Virus record (IMG/VR): IMGVR_UViG_3300008116_000453
Span: 1 to 25,031 of that record
Direction: 5' to 3' (one strand)
DNA length: 25,031 bases
Source of the DNA: a virus
The stretch's first letter is position 1; every line of letters begins with the position of its first letter. The translations under genes were made by a program, and so were the position numbers. Below, piece by piece: positions 20,811 to 25,031 of this stretch. The notes under the pieces were generated by a model. That model was not told the origin of the DNA and made no database searches. It saw nothing but the letters and a program-made list of their open reading frames with translations.

Positions 20811-21404
20811 TTAGTAAATCGCAAAACCATTGCAGTTTTGAAGAAAGAGCGCAAAGTCTCTCATGTTGTCAGTAGTTGTACCATGTGAGGTTTGATAAGC
20901 AATGCCGTCTAGTTCTGCGTCTCCAAAAAAGTATGTGTCGTACTTTTCATTGAGACGCTTCAGTTTTTCTGGATCATCTAGGGTGCAAGTAACAATGTCA
21001 CCACGCTCATTTGGCGTTTTGAACGTCCAATAACCCATATTTAAGCTCACAAACCTGTGTCCTGCTGCTTCTATTGCGGAAGCGTGTGAATTGAAGGCTT
21101 CAGCGAGCTTTAAGCAGTGTACAGGGTCTGTGATACCGCCACCGCTATTGCTACCAAGAGCATTAATCTGTTCTTCAGGAATGTTCAGGTCATACTTTCT
21201 ATTGAAATGAAACACCAACATTTGCAAGGGTCGCCAGTGCCACCAGTTGTTTCTGAAGTAATAACCAGGGTTTTGGTCTTCCCATTTGTCAAGTTTATCG
21301 TAATACTCAGTGCGTTCTTCAGCAGAAAGTTCGCTGAAATTGTCAGGATAAGAGGGTTTTTCGCTTGTCAGCGCAGGCTTTAAGCCATAAATGTCTACTC
21401 CCAT
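20811..21404 (-). CDS. Conserved hypothetical phage protein
   Basis: 197 residues from the ATG at 21404. N-terminus MGVDIYGLKPALTSEKPSYP is followed by YYFRNNWWHWRPLQMLVFHF, a motif pair (MGxDIYGxxP, YFRNNxWxWRPL) seen in many phage and bacterial proteins of unknown function. Later part: GGGITDPVHCLKLAEAFNSH and helical/beta segments with no clear site. The open frame extends to 21470, but this would translate the repeat region at 21431-21466, so the internal ATG is preferred. It lies 27 bases upstream of the MoxR-like gene and is probably in the same transcript. Confidence 0.75.
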   Translation of the reverse strand: MGVDIYGLKPALTSEKPSYPDNFSELSAEERTEYYDKLDKWEDQNPGYYFRNNWWHWRPLQMLVFHFNRKYDLNIPEEQINALGSNSGGGITDPVHCLKLAEAFNSHASAIEAAGHRFVSLNMGYWTFKTPNERGDIVTCTLDDPEKLKRLNEKYDTYFFGDAELDGIAYQTSHGTTTDNMRDFALFLQNCNGFAIY

Positions 21405-21430
21405 AAACAGTAAATTTTTATAAGGGGGAT

Positions 21431-21552
21431 GGTCACCAGTGACCAGGGGGATAGTCATGGGTGACCACACCCCCTAGTCATGGGTGACTAGTAAGGAATA
21501 AGAAGAATTAAAAAGAGAAAGGCGCGCAGTTGAGGGGTGGTCATGGATGACT
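21431..21552. repeat. Four-copy 14-bp dyad cluster (RGTCA-N4-TGACY)
   Basis: Four imperfect copies of one palindromic motif: GGTCACCAGTGACC (21431-21444), AGTCATGGGTGACC (21453-21466), AGTCATGGGTGACT (21476-21489) and GGTCATGGATGACT (21539-21552). Most are flanked by G- or C-runs (GGGGAT, ACCCCC). Centre-to-centre distances are 22, 23 and 63 bases, near two and six helical turns, so a bound dimer would sit on one face of the DNA. A purine-rich AT-rich stretch (about 21488-21520) lies between copies 3 and 4. The cluster is in the gap (21405-21562) between two minus-strand genes, close to an HTH gene (22011-22331). Operators or origin iterons are the likely roles. Confidence 0.8.
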
Positions 21553-21562
21553 ACCCCCATGC

Positions 21563-22051
21563 TTAAAAGCCTCCTTTAAAGTCGTCAATTCTGAATTCAT
21601 CAGAGCCAGAAGACCCATCGTTGTCATCGTCATCTTGACCATCACTATTGCCAAATTTGATCTCTTTAAGCAGATTAATAAGCTCTATTTTGATTGCGTC
21701 TAACTTTTCATCATCACCATTTTCTGCTGCCTTGCGAGCGGCATCTTCAAGTTTTTGCAAACGAGCACGGTGTGAAGAAGTAGCTGATTTAAAAGTGTCA
21801 TTCAGTTTATCAGCTTTGTTGAATTTTTCTATAATGCCTTCTCTGATAGCAGAAAGTTGTTCAGTTATCAGGTCAATCATGCCAAGTAAGCCAAAAGGAT
21901 GTCCTTTGACTTTTATAATTTTGCCATTTGGCAAACCATTTTCATCACTTTCCAAAACGATCATGATATGGTCATGCATTGACTTTTCATTTAGTTCATC
22001 TGAAACATTTTCAAGGATTTTGATCAATGATGTTGAAGTGGGCTTGTTCAT
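21563..22051 (-). CDS. Hypothetical protein with acidic tail
   Basis: 162 residues. N-terminal part includes HDHIMIVLESDENGLPNGKI, then IKVKGHPFGLLGMIDLITEQ, then LSAIREGIIEKFNKADKLND; it looks alpha/beta then helical. A coiled-coil stretch follows (HRARLQKLEDAARKAAENGD). The last 30 residues are extremely acidic and end in phenylalanine (DGQDDDDNDGSSGS, DDFKGGF), similar to the partner-binding tails of ssDNA-binding proteins, though no OB fold is evident. Its start overlaps the HTH gene by 41 bases. The dyad cluster lies just after its stop. Confidence 0.65.
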   Translation of the reverse strand: MNKPTSTSLIKILENVSDELNEKSMHDHIMIVLESDENGLPNGKIIKVKGHPFGLLGMIDLITEQLSAIREGIIEKFNKADKLNDTFKSATSSHRARLQKLEDAARKAAENGDDEKLDAIKIELINLLKEIKFGNSDGQDDDDNDGSSGSDEFRIDDFKGGF

Positions 22052-22331
22052 AGGTGGATTTGGATTTTTTAGGGTCTAAAAGATTAACAGTAACTGTTTT
22101 GTTCAGGGTAGTATTAAAACCACGTGTCACAACGCCTTTCTCAGAAAGTTCTTTAAGGATTCGCTGCACTGTAGATTTGCTTTTACCTGAAAGCTTTGCC
22201 AATTTTAATAAAGAAGGGTAGCAGTAGTCTTTGCTACCGCACATACAACAGATAATTCCATAAAGGCCTTTTGCCTCTAAGGACAAATGCTCAGACATTG
22301 CAACATGGTTATTGAGTCTACCGTAACTCAT
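22011..22331 (-). CDS. HTH protein, replication-initiator or regulator type
   Basis: 106 residues with a winged-helix of the HTH_36 kind: LSLEAKGLYGIICCMCGSKD, then YCYPSLLKLAKLSGKSKSTV, then QRILKELSEKGVVTRG. The text LSxEAKGLYGxI...YPSLxxLAxxSGxSKSTVxRxLKELxxxGxV is that of N-terminal domains of phage and plasmid replication initiators and of small regulators. No second domain is present, so a DNA-binding regulator is likelier than a full initiator. It is the only obvious sequence-specific DNA-binding protein nearby and so a candidate ligand of the dyads at 21431-21552. Overlaps both neighbours. Confidence 0.8.
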   Translation of the reverse strand: MSYGRLNNHVAMSEHLSLEAKGLYGIICCMCGSKDYCYPSLLKLAKLSGKSKSTVQRILKELSEKGVVTRGFNTTLNKTVTVNLLDPKKSKSTYEQAHFNIIDQNP

Positions 22332-22644
22332 TGGCTAGAGATTGCAAAGAGTCATCACACTCCATGATCACTTCAGCAATAGGTTCAAGTTTTTCAACAA
22401 CCAGCTTGGTGAGCTTGTAGTATTCTGTTTTTCTGAAACGCTCCACATGTTCTGGAGGAACTTTTTTGATAACTACTCCTTTACCGATTGGAGTGTCAAT
22501 TGGCTTAGAGATCTGCTGCTGGTCAAGATTGCTGTCCAGGTTTTCCAGGTACTTTTTAAAACGAAAGTAGACCAGTAACAGTTCAGCATTGGTGAGACCA
22601 CCGTACTTGACGATGGCCTCACTGTTTGCAATGGATTCACTCAT
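22318..22644 (-). CDS. Hypothetical protein upstream of the HTH gene
   Basis: 108 residues: GGLTNAELLLVYFRFKKYLE, then a polar linker (NLDQQQISKPIDTPIGKG), then VVIKKVPPEHVERFRKTEYY and KLTKLVVEKLEPIAEVIMEC. Two helical parts joined by a loop; no cysteine cluster and no membrane segment. No family recognised. Overlaps the upstream gene by 4 bases (ATGA) and the HTH gene by 14 bases, so all three are co-translated. Confidence 0.65.
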   Translation of the reverse strand: MSESIANSEAIVKYGGLTNAELLLVYFRFKKYLENLDSNLDQQQISKPIDTPIGKGVVIKKVPPEHVERFRKTEYYKLTKLVVEKLEPIAEVIMECDDSLQSLANELR

Positions 22645-23174
22645 GGCATGGAAACATTTTCTGGAGTGATAGTGTAAAAATTCTTAGGAAGAAGCCGGCG
22701 TGTGATGAACTCATCAATAACCTCTTTGGTAGAGATTCCCAAGCTGCGTAAAGTAATATGCTTAGGAACATCCAAGTACCAGTCAAAGTCCTTGGTGCCA
22801 ATTTCCATGTCAGGAAAAATAGCATTCAAAAGCTTGGTTTCAGCTTGATAATGACGTTTAGCTTTTAACACATGCAAAGCGCGTTTGGCTTTTTTGTAGT
22901 CTTCTACAATATTTGTAATGGCAGTAGGAGACATTGATGCCATTTGTTCTGGTGTGTATTCTTTTAATCCATACATGAGTCTTCTGAACATTTGGCGTTG
23001 AATCATGTTCAGATGAATTTTCTCAAGATTTTCAGATGTTTCAAGAATATGTTTAGGTTTAAAATCAGATTTTTTCTGATAAGTATTATCATAACGCTGT
23101 ATGATTTGTTTACCATTTTTGTCATAGGTTATGATGCCTTGTGCTGTGGCAGTAATTGAAGGGTACTTTTTCAT
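22641..23174 (-). CDS. Hypothetical basic protein
   Basis: 177 residues. The N-terminus is beta-like (ITATAQGIITYDKNGKQIIQ), followed by helical, basic segments (HLNMIQRQMFRRLMYGLKEY, VEDYKKAKRALHVLKAKRHY) and a C-terminal region with SLGISTKEVIDEFITRRLLP. The basic helices and the short GISTKEVIDEFI helix pair might bind nucleic acid, but no family is recognised. It is the first gene of the block that runs to the HTH gene; the 94-base gap upstream holds a 16-bp CRP-like dyad and a hairpin. Confidence 0.65.
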   Translation of the reverse strand: MKKYPSITATAQGIITYDKNGKQIIQRYDNTYQKKSDFKPKHILETSENLEKIHLNMIQRQMFRRLMYGLKEYTPEQMASMSPTAITNIVEDYKKAKRALHVLKAKRHYQAETKLLNAIFPDMEIGTKDFDWYLDVPKHITLRSLGISTKEVIDEFITRRLLPKNFYTITPENVSMP

Positions 23175-23218
23175 AAAGTAGTATTTTTTTATTTTTGATT
23201 GTCAATGTGGGTTTTAGA

Positions 23219-23234
23219 TGTGATAGATCTCACA
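23219..23234. promoter_or_regulatory. CRP-type dyad TGTGA-N6-TCACA
   Basis: TGTGATAGATCTCACA reads TGTGA, six bases, TCACA, identical to the half-sites of the classical CRP-family operator. It lies 45 bases upstream of the ATG at 23174 in a 94-base gap. A host CRP/FNR-like regulator could bind it. One short match in 25 kb may be chance, and no -7 box of the TAnnTTTG kind was found beside it. Confidence 0.35.
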
Positions 23235-23251
23235 ATATTTGTCAAAATAAC

Positions 23252-23271
23252 TAGTTCAATAAAATGAACTA
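23252..23271 (-). terminator. Possible terminator after the gene at 23269-23478
   Basis: TAGTTCA (23252-23258) and TGAACTA (23265-23271) form a 7-bp stem with a 6-base loop. On the minus strand GTTATTTTG follows, a broken T tract. The TAG stop of the gene at 23269-23478 is the first three bases of the stem. Termination here is likely but weak. Confidence 0.5.
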
Positions 23272-23478
23272 AAATCTAGAACTATTTTTTTTAAAAATAG
23301 GCTTGTCAAGGTCAACAACACGACTCAAGATGAACACAGCAAAAATTGGAATTGCTGTAAAAGGTGCTAATAAAAACATTATAACATCTGACCAAGTAAT
23401 TTCACCATCTTGTTCGCCAAAACAGCTAGAAAGTATCATTATTGCTGAAACTATATAGGATATAATCAAGTAAAGCAT
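23269..23478 (-). CDS. Small membrane protein
   Basis: 69 residues. Two hydrophobic segments: MLYLIISYIVSAIMILSSCF (1-20) and VIMFLLAPFTAIPIFAVFIL (32-51), separated by an acidic loop (GEQDGEITWSD). The tail is basic (DKPIFKKNSSRF). The first segment could also be read as a lipoprotein-type signal (ILSSC), so a lipid anchor plus one helix is an alternative. No family recognised. It starts 5 bases after the gene upstream and is followed by a hairpin. Confidence 0.65.
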   Translation of the reverse strand: MLYLIISYIVSAIMILSSCFGEQDGEITWSDVIMFLLAPFTAIPIFAVFILSRVVDLDKPIFKKNSSRF

Positions 23479-23483
23479 AATTA

Positions 23484-23750
23484 TTAAAAGAGGTGTTTTA
23501 TAGGAGACATGATTGTAAACTCTCCTTCAAGATTATGCTTTTTAGCTATGTGCATGATTTCTTGAGGAGTATTTCCCTGAAGCATTATGAGATCTCCATT
23601 TTGATCTGCCATAAAGCATACATGGGGTGGTGACATATATTTGTTTTGTATGTAGAGTTGATATTGATAATCATCATCAATGTTATCAAATCCTTCTACA
23701 TTAGCTTCATGTTCACGCATTTGCATAAACAGTTCTTTCATTTTTCCCAT
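23484..23750 (-). CDS. Hypothetical small protein
   Basis: 88 residues (85 if the second ATG at 23741 is used): MKELFMQMREHEANVEGFDN, then DDDYQYQLYIQNKYMSPPHV, CFMADQNGDLIMLQGNTPQE, IMHIAKKHNLEGEFTIMSPI. A helical acidic N-terminus and a small beta-alpha unit (FMADQNGDLIMLQG, then a TPQEIMHIAKKH helix) are visible. No family recognised. It lies 14 bases after the gene upstream and 5 bases before the small membrane-protein gene. Confidence 0.65.
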   Translation of the reverse strand: MGKMKELFMQMREHEANVEGFDNIDDDYQYQLYIQNKYMSPPHVCFMADQNGDLIMLQGNTPQEIMHIAKKHNLEGEFTIMSPIKHLF

Positions 23751-23764
23751 TGGGTAAAAGTGGT

Positions 23765-24280
23765 TTAATAGTCTTCAAAAATGCTTGAATCAGATTCTAC
23801 TTGCAGTTTTAGGTAGTTACTGCGACCCAAAAACTCTTTGATTATATACTTGTCAGTACTTGTTAACAAAGGGTTTTGAGAATCTAAATCAATGCTGAAA
23901 ATGACAGAAATATTTGGTTCATCTGTTACAGGATCTGTAAAATTCAAAGGACTGACAGTGCATGTTTTCTTATCAGTGTCATAGTGTAATTCAAGTGATT
24001 CAAATTTTTCATCAAGTCCTGGATATGATACAGGATCACTGAAGTTGTACAGTTTTATTACGTTTTGACCTGTGCGATAAGATTCTGAGCTTAGAATTGC
24101 TTCAGGTGAAACTGATTCAATAGCATCTTTTATAGTGTAAAAGCGTTTAAAATTTGCTTTTCTCGTTTTTTTACAAACTGTCATCAGCTCATAGCAAGGA
24201 CTATACATCATGGGATTATAGACCATGTTTTTACCATTGTAAAAGTCAATAAACTCCTGCTTTAAGCTTTTTAGCGACAT
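23765..24280 (-). CDS. Hypothetical protein
   Basis: 171 residues from the ATG at 24280; the frame is open to 24316 but that would overlap the glucosaminidase gene by 71 bases instead of 35. Sequence: MSLKSLKQEFIDFYNGKNMV, PCYELMTVCKKTRKANFKRF, YTIKDAIESVSPEAILSSES, then beta-rich segments (KTCTVSPLNFTDPVTDEPNI, SVIFSIDLDSQN). Soluble, no membrane segment, acidic end (ESDSSIFEDY). No family recognised. The overlap with the glucosaminidase suggests joint expression. Confidence 0.65.
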   Translation of the reverse strand: MSLKSLKQEFIDFYNGKNMVYNPMMYSPCYELMTVCKKTRKANFKRFYTIKDAIESVSPEAILSSESYRTGQNVIKLYNFSDPVSYPGLDEKFESLELHYDTDKKTCTVSPLNFTDPVTDEPNISVIFSIDLDSQNPLLTSTDKYIIKEFLGRSNYLKLQVESDSSIFEDY

Positions 24281-24809
24281 GTTCAACTTGTGAAGCATAT
24301 GTTGGAGATTCTGCATAGTTTTCTTTTAGATATTGATAATAACTTTCTTCTGTATGTATTTTGCTTAAAAAAGCGCATTGATACAGTGCGTAATCAAGTA
24401 CACTTTCACGCCAATGGTAGTACACAGCATGACCTAGTTCAGAACCTGAATTGGTGGTTGCACGACTTCGCGCTTGCTTCATACCAAAAAGATTATGGTT
24501 GTTTTTGAATATCTGTGACTTAAAATGACCAGATTCAATAACAGCCTGAGCATGAACAATGTGAGGAAATTTCACATTTAGTTCTACAAGATAATTTTTC
24601 AGTTTTTCTTCTGAAAATTTGTCTTCTTCTTTGATTATGAATGCTTTTTCAGCATCTGTTAAACTTTTTGTTCCTTTTGTATAACCTGCGTTATGACCCA
24701 TGTAATATGCCAATGATGCAGATAGTAAAGAAAATAGAACTACAAATTTAATAAAATATTGTAGAGCTGAAACATATCTTAAAGTTTTTTTACAATATTT
24801 GTAGAGCAT
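24246..24809 (-). CDS. Membrane-anchored glucosaminidase-domain protein, candidate endolysin
   Basis: 187 residues. One hydrophobic segment at about 17-37 (LQYFIKFVVLFSLLSASLAY) acts as a signal or anchor. From about residue 80 there is a glucosaminidase domain of the FlgJ/LytG kind: FPHIVHAQAVIESGHFKSQI with the catalytic Glu at 92, then NNHNLFGMKQARSRAT, GHAVYYHWRESVLDYALYQC and SYYQYLKENYAESPTYASQV. This cleaves peptidoglycan glycan strands and is a frequent lysin of Bacteroidota phages. The N-terminal anchor allows export by Sec and release at lysis (SAR type) or a structural role. The holin candidate is 16 kb away. A large hairpin lies upstream. Confidence 0.82.
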   Translation of the reverse strand: MLYKYCKKTLRYVSALQYFIKFVVLFSLLSASLAYYMGHNAGYTKGTKSLTDAEKAFIIKEEDKFSEEKLKNYLVELNVKFPHIVHAQAVIESGHFKSQIFKNNHNLFGMKQARSRATTNSGSELGHAVYYHWRESVLDYALYQCAFLSKIHTEESYYQYLKENYAESPTYASQVEHVAKKLKAGVY

Positions 24810-24843
24810 GGGTCATTTTTTAAGTGAAACAGATATATGTAGA

Positions 24844-24887
24844 CTCAGTTTTTTATAGTGTCGTTTTATACACTATTAAAACTTGAG
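24844..24887. terminator. Long interrupted hairpin, possible bidirectional terminator
   Basis: ATAGTGT and ACACTAT pair around an 8-base loop; GTTTT/AAAAC and CTCA/TGAG extend the stem with small bulges, about 16 bp in all. The stop codon of the 33-residue gene lies in the loop. The stem carries A/T runs on both strands but no separate T tract. It is 35 bases before the glucosaminidase ATG. Termination between the two genes is likely. Confidence 0.5.
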
Positions 24888-24967
24888 GCTAAACTTGCTT
24901 TACACCCAAGAGTTCTATTGGGATCTGATGTAAAGTCTTTACCTGAACTACGCTGGCGCTGCATCAT
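24866..24967 (-). CDS. Hypothetical 33-residue protein
   Basis: ATG at 24967 (a second ATG follows directly), TAA at 24866. Sequence: MMQRQRSSGKDFTSDPNRTL then GCKASLASSFNSV. Short, basic and polar, no family recognised. The start overlaps the stop of the frame upstream in the arrangement ATGATG/TGA that is common here, and the stop lies in a hairpin loop. These two facts support it, but a gene this short cannot be confirmed by eye. Confidence 0.4.
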   Translation of the reverse strand: MMQRQRSSGKDFTSDPNRTLGCKASLASSFNSV

Positions 24968-25031
24968 GCCCTTACGTCTAACAGCAGTGTGTTGCAGCTT
25001 TCAAAGAGATACCTTCTGACAAACCCATTCA
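24964..25031 (-). CDS. Partial frame, C-terminal end of a gene that starts outside
   Basis: A minus-strand frame is open from the window edge to a TGA at 24964, with the visible end GFVRRYLFESCNTLLLDVRA. The 4-base-like overlap of its stop with the ATGATG of the next small gene fits the gene packing here. Another frame gives MGLSEGISLKAATHCC and stops at TAG, so the choice of frame is uncertain. No family can be named from 21 residues. Confidence 0.3.
   Translation of the reverse strand, partial: NGFVRRYLFESCNTLLLDVRA

Noticed and set aside
21405-21470. N-terminal extension of the gene at 20811-21404 through the dyad repeats
   Set aside because: It needs a GTG start and would translate the dyads; the internal ATG begins the conserved MGxDIYG motif.
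21431-21552. CRISPR array
   Set aside because: The repeats are only 14 bp, palindromic and unequally spaced, and no spacers of regular length or cas genes are present.
24780-24810. Plus-strand TTTGTAGAGC string resembling the promoter extension
   Set aside because: It lies in the N-terminal coding region of the glucosaminidase, no plus-strand gene follows, and the -7 box is imperfect.

Overview
This window looks like part of the genome of a large tailed phage, probably one that infects a Bacteroidota host. The phage assignment rests on content: a DNA replication and nucleotide-metabolism set (DnaG-type primase, Sak4-like ATPase, DnaB-like helicase, SF2 helicase, uracil-DNA glycosylase, dUTPase), a holin-like small protein, a glucosaminidase, and many tightly packed small genes that overlap by 4-40 bases. 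The host assignment rests on expression signals. Start codons are preceded by A-rich leaders rather than Shine-Dalgarno sequences, and three promoters fit the Bacteroidota pattern TTTG-N20-TAnnTTTG (one has CTTG at -33). Stops of all three kinds are used, so the standard code applies. The replication set resembles that of crAss-like and other Bacteroidota phages, but nothing seen here fixes the taxon. All but one gene are on the minus strand, so transcription runs from high to low coordinates.

Region 1 (1-5.8 kb) holds replication and repair: GIY-YIG endonuclease, primase, a candidate ssDNA-binding protein, Sak4-like ATPase with an overlapping partner gene, DnaB-like helicase and UDG. Region 2 (5.8-9.1 kb) holds the only plus-strand gene, an SF2 helicase that appears fused to a NinB-like domain, a DUF2829 (Tad2-like, candidate anti-Thoeris) protein, a 58-residue holin candidate and an HNH-like zinc protein. 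Region 3 (9.1-11 kb) holds dUTPase and small proteins, with well-formed promoters and hairpins. Region 4 (10.8-15.1 kb) is a compact run of small conserved proteins of unknown function (DUF6915, DUF6745-like, DUF4241-like and others).

Region 5 (15.1-20.8 kb) is the most unusual. Its genes, in order of transcription, are a MoxR/CobS-like AAA+ ATPase, a VWA-domain protein (CobT-like), a two-helix membrane protein, an SPFH/prohibitin-like membrane protein, a small conserved protein, a zinc-ribbon protein and a spore-photoproduct-lyase-like radical SAM enzyme. Most of these genes overlap or are separated only by a hairpin. Region 6 (20.8-25 kb) holds an HTH protein, small unknowns, a membrane protein and a glucosaminidase. 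It also contains a 158-base intergenic region with four copies of a 14-bp dyad (RGTCA-N4-TGACY), probably operators or origin iterons.

Several likely start codons lie well inside the longest open frames. The extended frames run into promoter -7 boxes (DnaB-like helicase, the gene at 8811-9107), a terminator stem (primase) or the dyad cluster (20811-21404), so the internal ATG is preferred. Three small genes shorter than 60 residues were found by reading the gaps: the holin (8170-8346), a 49-residue gene (14218-14367) and a 33-residue gene (24866-24967). No tRNA, rRNA, CRISPR array or insertion sequence was seen. There is no gene-free stretch over 300 bases.
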